Below are positions 6,741 to 15,602 of a DNA stretch of 25,420 bases, in pieces (position 1 is the first letter of the stretch; each line of letters starts with the position of its first letter). Source of the stretch: Treponema sp. UBA6988 (GTDB lineage Bacteria; Spirochaetota; Spirochaetia; Treponematales; Treponemataceae); assembly GCA_002448445.1 (NCBI GenBank), contig DJYC01000112.1:12497-37916 (forward strand), in the 5' to 3' direction. The translations under genes and the position numbers were made by a program. Below the pieces are notes generated by a model. It did no database searches. It was not told the DNA's origin and saw only the letters and a program-made list of their open reading frames with translations.

Positions 6741-9014
6741 TCAAGTACCTTCCACCAGCAAAGAGGAGCTTTGGTACTTGGGCAAGAATTTTTTGCTGCC
6801 ACCGGTTTCAAAATTTACGGTAACTACATACTCTCCGTCTGCCGTAAAATCTCCGCTTACAATTTGGCCGTGTCCCCAGTCGTCATGGTAAACCATGGCA
6901 CCCTTGCGGTATTTTTTTGCTATTGGGTCAGAGTATGCGGCAGAGGAAGATGCACCTGCATCCGCTTCTGCATCTGAAGCACCATGGAATGCAAAGGGCT
7001 GTTGGCCAAGCACGCGGAAGCTTCCTTTTTTAAGTTCGTAAAGGAAGGGGCTTGGCTGCATGTAGTTTGTGCGGCCATAGAGGCGTCGCATGGCACAGCT
7101 TGTAAAATAAAGCTCGTTCTGGGCACGGGTAATCCCAACGTAAAAGAGGCGGCGTTCTTCTTCCAAGTCGTCACCAACTTTTCCTTCGCGGGGAAAAACG
7201 CCGTATTCCATTCCGGTAATTATTACGCGCTTGTATTCACGCCCTTTGGTAGTATGAACAGTAATAAGCGTTACCTTGCCTGCCAAAGACGGGTCTTTTA
7301 ATTCTTCATCTCCTAATTCTTCCCCCAAGGTTGAGCGATCAAGGTTTATGCTGTCCAAAAACTCAATCAAACCCTTTCTGCAAAGAGGATACTGCACTGC
7401 ACTGTTTGTAAGTTCTTCCAGGTTTGAAAGCTTTTGCGTACCGGCAATTTCATCCTGTGCCTCATGGAATTCATTTAACCCAGTCTTTTCGCAAACCTCT
7501 TTTATAAAGTCGGCAAGAGAAAGCTTATTTGCATCCACAGCACGCGGAGCAGAACCAGTAACCTCTTCTTGCGGTAAAGAAGCCTCTCCTTCAGAAGCAA
7601 CCTCTTCTTCGGGAAGCATGGAATTCAGTTCATCAAAAATCTTACAAAATTCCGCCACACCTTCCGAAGCCTTTTTGGGAAGCTTTATATTTTTTGCGGC
7701 AGAAACCAAATTTTGTCCAAGACCTGCTTCCACAATCTTGTCCTGACTCGCCGCTCCCACTCCCCTAACCGGTTTGTTCACAATTCTTCTGAATGCAACT
7801 TCGTCCCTTGGATTTGCCACAAAAGAAATCCATGCAATAGCGTCTTTTATTTCCTCGCGCTCATAGAATTTTAGAGTGCCAACAACCCCATAAGGAATTT
7901 TTGAATTCATAAAATAAGTTTCAAAACCAAGCGACTGTGCGTTGGTCCTGTAAAGAATTGCCCATTCGGAATAGGGAACACCCTTTTTGTGCTGCTGCTC
8001 AATTAGATCCGCGCAAAACTGAACCTCATCATCCTGAGTGGGAAGAAAAACAAGGGTTGGCTTTTTACCCTTGCCCCTTGCCGCAACAAGAGTCTTTCCA
8101 AGCCTTCCAGCATTATTGGAAACAACACAGTCTGCGCAGTACAAAATTTCCTGGGTTGACCTGTAGTTCTGCACAAGGCGTATAAGGTCTGTTCCCGGGA
8201 ACTGATTTTTAAATTCAAGTATGTTCCTAACATCTGCACCACGAAAGCGGTAAATGCTCTGGTCATCATCACCAACAACGCAGACGTAGGTTCCTGCATT
8301 TTCGTTAACACCGCTAAGTTCCTGCAGCAAAAGTGACTGGGCTATGTTTGAGTCCTGGTACTCGTCCACCATGATTACCCGGTAGCGAAAGTGCATGTCG
8401 CGGCGAATAGCCTCGTTGTTCTTTAGCGTAAGGTAGGGAAGAAGGATAAGGTCCCCAAAGTCCACGTTGCCAGTTGACCTTAGGCGTTCCTGGTAAAGGG
8501 CATACTGTTCTGCAAAAACGCCGTCTCCGCCAACAAGCTCCAAATTTTTTGACTGGGGAGTAAGACCGTAGTCCTTTGCAAGTGAAATCTTTTTTACAAT
8601 CTGGGAGATTTCTTTTTTGGGCAGCGAAGGAATAGCCTTAGAAACAATTGTTGCCATGTCATCTTCATCGTAAACGGTAAAATTTTTACTAACCCCAGCT
8701 TCATCCGCATAGCGCCGCAAAAAGTTAGCACCCCAAGAGTGGAAGGTTCTTATATTTGCCCAAGCAGCCCTTTCTTCAAGAGCAACAGTTCTCTCTCTCA
8801 TCTCGTTTGCAGCTTCTTTTGTAAACGTTACCGCAAGAATTGAATAGGGGTCTACATGCTTCTGCTGAATGAGCCACGCAATTTTTGTAGTTACAACGCG
8901 CGTCTTTCCAGTTCCTGCCCCCGCCAAGATTAAAAGGCTCTTTCCCTCGTGGGTTACTGCGGCAAGCTGCTCCTCGTTAAGCACATCAAGATATTGCGGA
9001 GAAAAGTCTGTCAT
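6741..9014 (-). CDS. uvrD: UvrD/PcrA-type superfamily 1 DNA helicase
   Basis: An ATP-driven 3'-5' DNA helicase for repair and replication-fork maintenance; 757 residues, normal for UvrD/PcrA/Rep. Motifs in order: NEEQLAAVTH (Q motif), GAGTGKT (Walker A, about 32-38), TFTKEAANEM (Ia), VDEYQDSN (II), GDDDQSIYRFRGAD (III), VQNYRST (IV), TVHTTKGREYKRVII (V), EERRLFYVGITRAQ (VI). A Glu/Ser-rich insertion near 455-485 is unlike the rest and probably a flexible loop. The C-terminal segment (KKYRKGAMVYHDDWGHGQIVSGD) resembles the PcrA/UvrD Tudor-like tail. Last gene of the purB operon; its ATG overlaps the rimO stop by 4 nt (ATGA). UvrD, PcrA and Rep are hard to separate by eye. Confidence 0.93.
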   Translation of the reverse strand: MTDFSPQYLDVLNEEQLAAVTHEGKSLLILAGAGTGKTRVVTTKIAWLIQQKHVDPYSILAVTFTKEAANEMRERTVALEERAAWANIRTFHSWGANFLRRYADEAGVSKNFTVYDEDDMATIVSKAIPSLPKKEISQIVKKISLAKDYGLTPQSKNLELVGGDGVFAEQYALYQERLRSTGNVDFGDLILLPYLTLKNNEAIRRDMHFRYRVIMVDEYQDSNIAQSLLLQELSGVNENAGTYVCVVGDDDQSIYRFRGADVRNILEFKNQFPGTDLIRLVQNYRSTQEILYCADCVVSNNAGRLGKTLVAARGKGKKPTLVFLPTQDDEVQFCADLIEQQHKKGVPYSEWAILYRTNAQSLGFETYFMNSKIPYGVVGTLKFYEREEIKDAIAWISFVANPRDEVAFRRIVNKPVRGVGAASQDKIVEAGLGQNLVSAAKNIKLPKKASEGVAEFCKIFDELNSMLPEEEVASEGEASLPQEEVTGSAPRAVDANKLSLADFIKEVCEKTGLNEFHEAQDEIAGTQKLSNLEELTNSAVQYPLCRKGLIEFLDSINLDRSTLGEELGDEELKDPSLAGKVTLITVHTTKGREYKRVIITGMEYGVFPREGKVGDDLEEERRLFYVGITRAQNELYFTSCAMRRLYGRTNYMQPSPFLYELKKGSFRVLGQQPFAFHGASDAEADAGASSSAAYSDPIAKKYRKGAMVYHDDWGHGQIVSGDFTADGEYVVTVNFETGGSKKFLPKYQSSSLLVEGT

Positions 9015-10417
9015 AGAACCAGTTCCGAATCAATGTCCACACCGCTAACAGCCAAAGCCCTTGCGTTCACAATTGAACCCGGCACAACGGCCTTTACTGC
9101 ATTCGCATTGCCAGCATCGTAGCGCACAACAAAGCTTCCGTCCACTTCCGGTGCCTGGAACCAGGAACGCCCTATGGCCAAGCCCTCATCTTCCGAAGCA
9201 TCTTCCCCCGCCTGAACAATTTCTTCAATCAAAACAGGGTAAATTTTTCCTATGCGGAGAGAAAGCCTTTCCTGGGTAATTTCTTCCTGCAAGGCCTGCA
9301 ACTTTTTTTCGCGTGCCTGAGCCTTCTTTTTGGGAACCTGATCTTTAAACTTTGCGGCGGGAGTGTCTTCTTCGCGGCTGTAAGCAAAGCAACCAGACCA
9401 GTCCGGCTGAATCTTCTTCATGAAGTCAAGTGTGCGCCCTGCCTGTTCATCACTTTCACCGGGGAAGCCCGTCAAGAAAGTAGTGCGTATGCAACATTCG
9501 CCCAAATCAGAACGGATTTTTTCTACAAGCCCCACATAAGAGTCAAAAGTGCCCCTGCGGTTCATTGCGCGGATTATCGTATCGTCTCCAGACTGGAAGG
9601 GTATGTCAAAGTAAGGAAGGAAGCGCTTGTCCTTCTGCAAAAGAGGCAGAATGTCCGTGTTAAAGTGGTCGGGATGAATGTATAGCAGGCGAACCCAGAA
9701 GTTTCCTTTAAGCTCTGCAATCTTTTCCAAAAGGCACAAAAGCTTTGATTTTTCACAAGAAGCCCCACCGCTTTCCTTGGCATCAAAAACAAAGTCGTCC
9801 TTGCCGCAGCCAAAAGCAGCCAAATCTTGCCCTATCAGATTGAATTCTTTTACGCCCCTCTTTAAGAGCTCTTTTATTTCGTCTACAATCTCGGATATTT
9901 TTCTTGAGCGCAGCTGGCCGCGGATAAGGGGAATTGCACAGAAGGAGCAGCAGTTGTTGCAGCCCTCGGTAATCTTTACGTAGGCGCTTCCCTTGTAGTT
10001 TAAAAGAAGGTTTCTGTTGCCGCAGCAAACACCCTTTTGCAAAGCTTTTACGACAGGCCTTTGTCCTGCAAAGAGAGAGTCTACGGTTGAATCAATTAGG
10101 CTTAGGTCTCCGTTGCCAAAAATAGCGTCTGCTTCGGGAAGGTCTTTTTTGAACTGCTCTGCATAACGCTCGGCAAGACAGCCGGCAAGAACAATCTTTG
10201 CATTTGGGTATTCCTGCCTTGCTTCCAAAAGCGAATTAAGGCTTTCCTCTTTTGCACTCTGAATAAAGCCGCAGCTGTTTACAATTATTAAATCTGCTTC
10301 CTGGGCATCAAAGGTTTGCAAAAAACCCTTGTTCAGCAGGCGGGTAACCAAAATTTCCCCGTCCACCTGATTTTTTGCGCATCCGTGTTGGTCTAAAAAA
10401 AACTTCTTTGCTTCCAT
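9011..10417 (-). CDS. rimO: Ribosomal protein S12 methylthiotransferase
   Basis: A radical SAM methylthiotransferase that modifies an aspartate of ribosomal protein S12. The N-terminal UPF0004 domain carries cluster cysteines C13 (HGCAKNQVD), C49 (NSCGF) and C80 (LAGCLAERY). The radical SAM cluster is C153/C157/C160 in EGCNNCCSFCAIPLIRGQLRSR. A TRAM-like C-terminal region follows from about residue 390. HGCAKNQVD is close to the GCPKNLVD signature of RimO rather than to MiaB. Length (468) is slightly above the usual 430-450. It lies 24 nt after the RodZ-like gene and overlaps uvrD by 4 nt. No clear Shine-Dalgarno precedes the ATG. Confidence 0.92.
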   Translation of the reverse strand: MEAKKFFLDQHGCAKNQVDGEILVTRLLNKGFLQTFDAQEADLIIVNSCGFIQSAKEESLNSLLEARQEYPNAKIVLAGCLAERYAEQFKKDLPEADAIFGNGDLSLIDSTVDSLFAGQRPVVKALQKGVCCGNRNLLLNYKGSAYVKITEGCNNCCSFCAIPLIRGQLRSRKISEIVDEIKELLKRGVKEFNLIGQDLAAFGCGKDDFVFDAKESGGASCEKSKLLCLLEKIAELKGNFWVRLLYIHPDHFNTDILPLLQKDKRFLPYFDIPFQSGDDTIIRAMNRRGTFDSYVGLVEKIRSDLGECCIRTTFLTGFPGESDEQAGRTLDFMKKIQPDWSGCFAYSREEDTPAAKFKDQVPKKKAQAREKKLQALQEEITQERLSLRIGKIYPVLIEEIVQAGEDASEDEGLAIGRSWFQAPEVDGSFVVRYDAGNANAVKAVVPGSIVNARALAVSGVDIDSELVL

Positions 10418-10441
10418 TTAAGAGTTTTGAGCAGCAGGAAC

Positions 10442-11575
10442 TTAGTCAACTTCCTGAATAACGATTCTGAATCTACCGTCGCGTCCCTGAACCCACTTGA
10501 TGTCTTCTACGGCAACCTGACCGGCTTTGCCAACTTCCAAATCGTAGGCATCCATTCCGGCGCGAACCTTCATCTTTACGTTGTAGGCGTTGCTCATCCA
10601 AAGGCGCACACCCTTGTAGCGGGAAGTTACGGTAAGGGATTCTCCCGTGCGGAAGTTTCTCTCTACCTTTGAATTGCTGTCTATCTTGTAGCGGAAGTAG
10701 CATGGACCGCGGAAAGAGAAGTCTATTGTAAACGGATATGAGCGTGAATCCTCATGAATAACCTTCATGGTAGCAGTATTCATAGAAGTGTTTGCAACGC
10801 TTTCCGTACCAATGGAAGGCTTTGCTATAAGCTCAACGTTTTCGGGAACGGATGGTTTTGCATCCATCATTTGTGAACCACTCAAAGAAACGCGTACCTG
10901 GGCACCGTTCTTTTCAGAAACATTGCTAATATCACTCAAGTATACAATCAGCTCGGAAATGCCGTCTCCGTTGATGTCGAGAACGCGCTCCTCGCTCAAG
11001 TCAAAGACCTGGGTTCCAACAGGAGTTTCAAGGCTAAGGCGGCTAAGTGTGCCGGAAATGGTAAGCGGAGTATATCCTTCACCCTCTTCAAAGGGAATCA
11101 GCAGCTGGTCGCCCTTGTAAACACGCAATTCCTGCGGCTGGTCGGTAACCATATACTGGTTGGTCTTTTTTGCCGTAGAATTTAGCAGAGCCCTTTCCTG
11201 TAGCTTCTGGGGAACCTTGAACACGCCAAAATAGAGGTAGGCAAGAATTCCGCCAAGAAGAACCACTACACCGGAGACAATCAGCGGCACAAGGAATTTT
11301 GGCTTTGTCTTTCTAAGAAGAGCTTCCGGTGTTGGAGACTCCTGAATTTTCTTTGCATGGTACAGGCGTATCAAATCCTCGCTGGAAACGCCAAGGTAGT
11401 CGGCATAATTCTTTAAAAAACCGACCATGTAGGCACCGGCAGGGAACACGTCGTCCTTTTCATTTTCCAAGCCAGTAATATACTGGTAGGAAATAGAAGT
11501 GTCCTTTACGACCTGTTCAACAGTAAGGCCCTTTTCTTCCCTTTTTTCCTTTAGTATTGCACCATAGCTCTGCAT
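10442..11575 (-). CDS. RodZ-like HTH and single-pass membrane protein
   Basis: The 377-residue protein has an N-terminal XRE-type helix-turn-helix (residues 1-70, YGAILKEKREEKGLTVEQV...), a positively charged juxtamembrane segment (KTKPK) and one transmembrane helix (about 94-119). The large extracytoplasmic C-terminal part ends in a beta-rich DUF4115-like domain (YKGVRLWMSNAYNVKMKVRAG). This is the RodZ plan: RodZ links MreB to the cell-wall elongation machinery. The middle (about 150-300) is longer than in E. coli RodZ and includes an EF-hand-like DINGDGISE segment. The ATG follows GGAG placed inside the end of lolA, six nt after its stop, suggesting translational coupling. The family is confident; function in cell shape is inferred. 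Confidence 0.82.
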   Translation of the reverse strand: MQSYGAILKEKREEKGLTVEQVVKDTSISYQYITGLENEKDDVFPAGAYMVGFLKNYADYLGVSSEDLIRLYHAKKIQESPTPEALLRKTKPKFLVPLIVSGVVVLLGGILAYLYFGVFKVPQKLQERALLNSTAKKTNQYMVTDQPQELRVYKGDQLLIPFEEGEGYTPLTISGTLSRLSLETPVGTQVFDLSEERVLDINGDGISELIVYLSDISNVSEKNGAQVRVSLSGSQMMDAKPSVPENVELIAKPSIGTESVANTSMNTATMKVIHEDSRSYPFTIDFSFRGPCYFRYKIDSNSKVERNFRTGESLTVTSRYKGVRLWMSNAYNVKMKVRAGMDAYDLEVGKAGQVAVEDIKWVQGRDGRFRIVIQEVD

Positions 11576-11581
11576 ATCGAC

Positions 11582-12238
11582 TTACTCCGATAACAAGAAG
11601 TTGTTGTAGCTGTTAATATCCGGCGGCATTTCAAATTCAAAGCGGCGTAGCGGAACACCGGCATTGATAGACCAGCCTGTAAAGTCAAAGACATAAGTTC
11701 CGTTGTTCTGGGTATGCGCAACAATGCGGCGGATAAGCTTAGACTCAGGCAGAATGGAAATTGTCATAGTGGTAAATTCCTCTGCGGCTGAACGGCGGGT
11801 AAGCAAAAGCTTTATTACCTTTGTGGAGCTTCCCTCTTCCAGCGGAACCGGATCCTGACCAGATTCATAAGTAATAGTATAGTAGCGGCGCAAAAGCGAA
11901 AGCCCCTTTGCAGGAACAGCCTGTTCAGCATTCAAAACCTTCTGCTCCAGAACCGTGGCCTGTGAAGGAAGGTAAATAAAAAGCTCGTCACCGTCGTAAA
12001 CAAAAGTCTGTCCACCAGGATAAGAAAAGTTTATGCGCAAAAACTGAGGGCGGTGCCACATTGCAGTACCAGCCATCTTTTTTCCGTTTGCATCTATGTT
12101 AAGGGTAACAACATAATCCCTCATCTCTGCATAGTAATCGCTTACAGACTTAAAAAATTCGCCGGCAGTCTTAACCTGCGCAAAGGAAATTGTGGCCGAG
12201 CAACAAAGGGCAACAGCCAAAGCAACCAATTTCTTCAT
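11582..12238 (-). CDS. lolA: LolA-like outer-membrane lipoprotein carrier
   Basis: A periplasmic chaperone that ferries lipoproteins to the outer membrane. The 218-residue precursor has a Sec signal peptide (MKKLVALAVALCCSATISFA, cleavage expected before Gln21). The LolA fold is suggested by YYAEMRDYVVTLNI, GTAMWHRPQFLRINF, QTFVYDGDELFIYLP and a C-terminal VPLRRFEF. The fit to the wider LolA/DUF superfamily is good, though motifs specific to E. coli LolA are weak. A GGAG lies 8 nt before the ATG. It follows purB by 18 nt. The several lipoproteins in this window would be potential clients. Confidence 0.82.
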   Translation of the reverse strand: MKKLVALAVALCCSATISFAQVKTAGEFFKSVSDYYAEMRDYVVTLNIDANGKKMAGTAMWHRPQFLRINFSYPGGQTFVYDGDELFIYLPSQATVLEQKVLNAEQAVPAKGLSLLRRYYTITYESGQDPVPLEEGSSTKVIKLLLTRRSAAEEFTTMTISILPESKLIRRIVAHTQNNGTYVFDFTGWSINAGVPLRRFEFEMPPDINSYNNFLLSE

Positions 12239-12256
12239 ATTATATACTCCATAAAA

Positions 12257-13690
12257 CTAGTTTGTCGAAGCACCCATCAGTTCAGCATATTTCTTTGCAA
12301 GACGCTTAGACTTAACAGCCGCAAGACCTCTGTAGCGGGCCGGGTCCTCAAAGAAATTAGACGGATTTTCCACGCCAAGCTTTTCCAGCTGGGCAGTAAT
12401 CTTTGCATAAGCATCGGTATGGGTCTTTAGCACTTCAAAGAATGTCTTTCCGGACTGTTCAGCCTCAAGGGTAATCTTTCTGATAACTTCGTGTCCGTCG
12501 TTAACACCAGCTTCACCAAGAAGAATGTATGCGGGTTCAGCAAGAACGCCACCCTTAACCTTTCCGCCTGCACCAGCCAAGTTGCGTGCCATAGCCTCGC
12601 GGTCTGCCTGAAGCCCCGAAACAACAGCCTTCATTCTGGCAACAGCCATTGTAAAGCCTGCAACATAGTCGGAGATGAACCTCTGGCTTGCTGAATTTGT
12701 AAGGTCCCTCTGGTGTTCAGAAATCTGATCCATGTAGAAAGTAAGGACGCGGGGGCACATAGCCTTCCACAAAGACTTTACGTGCTCGCTGTTCCAAGGA
12801 TTGCGCTTCTGTGGCATAGTTGAAGAACCAACCTGGGTAGAAGCAAAATACTCAAAGACTTCGCCAATCTCGCTCCTCTGAAGGTTGCGCAGGTCATCGG
12901 CAAGGTTTGCAATAATACCAAAGGCAACGTTCATCTCAAGCAAAAGGCGCAAGAGGTATTCAGGCTCAACAAGCTGGTTTGAATATTCGCTTGGCTCAAG
13001 CCCCAAAAAGTGCATGTAGGTAAGTTCAAGCTCTTCGGGATCCTTTACAATCATGCTGGGACCGTTGTAGGAACCAACAGGACCTGCAAGCTTACCCTTA
13101 AGCTGCTTGGAAAGCTCTTCTATGCGGAGGATTGACTTGCCAAGGCGGGAAACAAATTCCGCAATAGACCAGCCGAATGTTATTGGAACCGCATGCTGGC
13201 CATGGGTGCGGCCAACCTGAGGAGTTTCGGCCTCGCGGTCTGCAATGGCGCAAAGTGCCTTTTCCAGTTCCTTAAGCTCCGGGAGGACTACATTCTGCGT
13301 AACATCCCTCATGCGGCAGGAAAGGCCTGTGTCCAGAATGTCCACGCTAGTTGCCCCAAGGTGAACAAGGGGAGCCACTTCTGAAGGAACCTTTGTCTTA
13401 AAAACGTTAACAAGGGCACGGATATTGTGCTTTGTCTTTTCTTCTTCTTTATAGACTTCTTCCGGGTCAATTTCTTCTGCGGTCTTGTCCAGAGTTGCCT
13501 CCATGGCAGGAGTAAGCTGTCCGCGGAGCTTTAGGTGGGCCTTTACAAGAGCAGCCTCACACCTTGCGTTGCTGCGAACAGACGCTTCTTCTGAAATATA
13601 TTTAGAGAGCCCTTCAAAAGCAGCGGCTTCTGAAAGTGAATACCTGTGGTCAATACAAGAAAGGTTTTCAAAAATATTACGAGTTTCCAT
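12257..13690 (-). CDS. purB: Adenylosuccinate lyase
   Basis: Catalyses two fumarate-releasing steps of purine synthesis: SAICAR to AICAR and adenylosuccinate to AMP. The 477 residues belong to the fumarase/aspartase superfamily. Visible signatures are HLGATSVDILDTG, GRTHGQHAVPITFG with the general-acid histidine region, and the flexible loop GSSTMPQKRNPWNSEHV (SSxMPxKxNP). N-terminal HRYSL is typical of PurB. First gene of the operon purB-lolA-rodZ-like-rimO-uvrD, in which all gaps are 24 nt or less. The ATG lacks a Shine-Dalgarno; a promoter ends 7 nt upstream. Confidence 0.95.
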   Translation of the reverse strand: METRNIFENLSCIDHRYSLSEAAAFEGLSKYISEEASVRSNARCEAALVKAHLKLRGQLTPAMEATLDKTAEEIDPEEVYKEEEKTKHNIRALVNVFKTKVPSEVAPLVHLGATSVDILDTGLSCRMRDVTQNVVLPELKELEKALCAIADREAETPQVGRTHGQHAVPITFGWSIAEFVSRLGKSILRIEELSKQLKGKLAGPVGSYNGPSMIVKDPEELELTYMHFLGLEPSEYSNQLVEPEYLLRLLLEMNVAFGIIANLADDLRNLQRSEIGEVFEYFASTQVGSSTMPQKRNPWNSEHVKSLWKAMCPRVLTFYMDQISEHQRDLTNSASQRFISDYVAGFTMAVARMKAVVSGLQADREAMARNLAGAGGKVKGGVLAEPAYILLGEAGVNDGHEVIRKITLEAEQSGKTFFEVLKTHTDAYAKITAQLEKLGVENPSNFFEDPARYRGLAAVKSKRLAKKYAELMGASTN

Positions 13691-13697
13691 AAATTAC

Positions 13698-13726
13698 AGT
13701 ATGCCCGAAAATCTAAAAATGTTCAA
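13698..13726 (-). promoter_or_regulatory. Promoter of the purB operon
   Basis: On the minus strand TTGAAC, a 17-bp spacer and CATACT, then GTAATTT and the purB ATG. An alternative -10 (TACTGT) would give a 19-bp spacer. Either way the transcript would have almost no 5' leader. Confidence 0.45.
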
Positions 13727-13754
13727 CAGGTAGGCAAAAACATACTATAGATGG

Positions 13755-13965
13755 TGTTTTTTAGGACGGTAGCCCTAAACGCTCTACCATGCATTTTTTG
13801 GCTACAATCGGCCGTCATGCCAAATCGTCACCGCCTTCGCTTGAAACTTCGTTGCGAGAACCACCCTTCGCTAACGCTCATTGCCGCTTCGCGTCAACTG
13901 GCGGGGTTCCACGGCGGCGTAGGTTTCTTGGGAAAACTTGTTATGTGGACGCCCGCACTGGGGCG
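13755..13965. repeat. Intergenic hairpin-rich island
   Basis: No credible gene lies between purB and the HxlR remnant (413 bp). The island is GC-rich compared with the A/T-rich stretch at 13970-14100. It holds TTTGGC...GCCAAA around a CGGCCG palindrome (near 13796-13827), a CGC-GAA-GCG hairpin on the minus strand, and TTTCTTGGGAAAACT (13924-13938), also found inverted in hairpin one at 6604-6627. It resembles a degraded patchwork of the repeat families seen elsewhere in the window. Confidence 0.45.
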
Positions 13966-14104
13966 TATTAGATAAAAAATATATTTTCTTTACCTGCAAA
14001 GTATTTGATTTTTTTTCCTCGGCAATGATGAACATATACAATCTCAATAAAAATAGTAGAAATGTAAATTACAGATTCTTATTTCCATCGCTTCTTTTAT
14101 ATTC

Positions 14105-14310
14105 TTATGCACTTGCCCTGTGTTCTTCTCCCCAGCCGTAAAGTGCGTTCAGTGCAGGCATGAGCTTCTTCCCTAAATCAGTCAAATGGTAAGTAACGGA
14201 CATGGGCATGGTCTTAGCATCGTGCCGTGTCAGGATTCCGTCTTCCTCTAGTTCATGCAAGGCTCTAGCAAGAGCTGTGTCGGTAATTCCCTGCACTCTG
14301 CAAAGCCTCC
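14105..14310 (-). pseudogene. HxlR-family transcriptional regulator, 3' fragment
   Basis: The last 60-65 codons of an HxlR winged-helix regulator survive: RVQGITDTALARALHELEED (recognition region), GILTRHDAKTMPMSVTYHLT (wing) and LGKKLMPALNALYGWGE. The frame is open further upstream to 14464, but that part does not look like HxlR and lies over the transposase remnant on the other strand. The N-terminal third, with the conserved cysteine region and first helices, is missing. The simplest reading is truncation when the IS1595-type element inserted. No start codon or ribosome-binding site is evident for the fragment. Confidence 0.75.
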
Positions 14311-14344
14311 CCGCGCCGTGCGGACGGACAATGCGGAGCGTGCA

Positions 14345-14930
14345 GCGTTTCATGAAAAAGTGGCTTGACATCACGAGCGTCTGCACCGATATCCCGACCA
14401 CCGTTGCGACCGCCTGCGCTGAAATTGTTGGCGTAAATCGCAACACGGTGAACAGCTGGTACAACGATTTCCGCCATAAAATAATGCTTCAAGTCCTTGC
14501 GGAAACAAGGACAGAGAGCGGGGAATTTGAGGTTGATGAATCTTATTTTGGCGCTCATCGGGTCCGTGGAAAACGGGGGCGCGGAGCGGCAGGAAAGTCA
14601 TCGTCCGGATTGTCCCTGACTGCTCAAAAGAGAGCTTAATGCCTATAATACTCTTGCCTTGTGCTTGAAGGCTCGACAATTCATTCTGACGGCTGGAAGG
14701 CTTATGACGGCTTGATTCTCAACGGCTACGACCACTACCGGGTTTTCCATAGTGAAAACGAATTCGCAAGAGGGAAATGCCATGTGAACGGAATCGAGAA
14801 CGTGCAAACTTTGTTTGCGTGGAGCTTCGCCAAATTCAACGGTTGTGATTCCGACAAATTTGTGATACATTTGATGGAGTACGAGTGGCGATACAACCAC
14901 CGCAATAAAGATTTATACAAGAAGGAAAAA
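14345..14930 (+). mobile_element. IS1595-family (IS1016-like) transposase, decayed remnant
   Basis: Pieces of an ISXO2/IS1016-type DDE transposase lie in order but in different frames. First comes a DNA-binding part (ATACAEIVGVNRNTVNSWYN), then EFEVDESYFGAHRVRGKRGR with AAGK and the first catalytic Asp. Next is a frame change to VIVRIVPDCSKESLMPIIL (from about 14595), and another to STIHSDGWKAYDG (14670 on) with the second Asp. Finally NEFARGKCHVNGIE is followed by a damaged stretch and FNGCDSDKFVIHLMEYEWRY. At least two frameshifts and internal deletions mean it cannot make active enzyme. Terminal inverted repeats were not found. Its last frame runs without a stop into the following vanY-like gene, whose ribosome-binding site lies in the remnant's 3' end. 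Confidence 0.85.
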
Positions 14931-15602
14931 ATGAAGAAACTGAAAGCTTTTAGCACAATTTTGATATTTGCTTTTGGATTTTTTGTCGTTGGCTGTGAAA
15001 GTACAAAAAACTACGGTTACAAGGGAAAACATCCTGATTACCTTGTGTTGGTAAACAAGATGCACCCCATAAGTGTGGATTATGCAAAAAGCCTTGACCT
15101 TGTGACGGTGGATACCGTTTATGATGACGAAACTGCCGAAATCGAGAAAGCTACTTACGAAGCATACCTTTCGTTGCAATCTGCTCTTGAAAAACAGGGA
15201 ATTGAAATTGGTATTGACTCGGCGTATCGTAGCGTGGAATATCAGGAGCGAATAATGCTCGATTTTACTGAAAAATACGGTGAAGAGTATGCCCGCAACA
15301 CCGTGGCGGTTCCAGGAACGAGTGAGCATCATACAGGGCTTGCAATTGACATAGTGCCAAAGGTTAACGGAGAATGGAAGTGGGAGAATGAGGATATGAT
15401 GCAGCTTCCTGAGCTTTTCTCTAGAATTCACAAGGAACTCCCAAAGCACGGCTTTATCCTTAGGCTCTTAAAAGGCAAAGAAAAAATTACGGGGTATTCC
15501 TATGAACCGTGGCACATTCGTTATGTGGGGAGTGTAGAAGTTGCACAGGAAATTACCGATTCAGGACTTGTGCTTGAAGAGTATCTGGAGGAATTCAAAT
15601 GA
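14931..15602 (+). CDS. VanY-type D-alanyl-D-alanine carboxypeptidase lipoprotein
   Basis: A zinc peptidase of family M15B that removes the terminal D-Ala from peptidoglycan pentapeptides. The 223-residue precursor starts with a lipoprotein signal (lipobox VVGC, C22). Catalytic elements: SAYRSVEYQ (about 98-104), SEHHTGLAID (131-140; zinc ligands H133 and D140), and EPWHIRYVG (E192 catalytic base, H195 zinc ligand). All are intact. ATG 14931 is preferred over the in-frame upstream reading because AAGGA lies 6 nt before it and the upstream codons are transposase. The stop overlaps the vanX-like start by 4 nt (ATGA). With VanX it can deplete D-Ala-D-Ala targets, but no VanH/VanA ligase or VanRS pair is beside it, so peptidoglycan trimming is as likely as glycopeptide resistance. 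Confidence 0.9.
   Translation: MKKLKAFSTILIFAFGFFVVGCESTKNYGYKGKHPDYLVLVNKMHPISVDYAKSLDLVTVDTVYDDETAEIEKATYEAYLSLQSALEKQGIEIGIDSAYRSVEYQERIMLDFTEKYGEEYARNTVAVPGTSEHHTGLAIDIVPKVNGEWKWENEDMMQLPELFSRIHKELPKHGFILRLLKGKEKITGYSYEPWHIRYVGSVEVAQEITDSGLVLEEYLEEFK

Noticed and set aside
14202..14639. 145-codon plus frame as one intact transposase
   Set aside because: Its first third is antisense to the HxlR fragment and its last 15 codons are out of frame; only the middle matches the IS1595 family.
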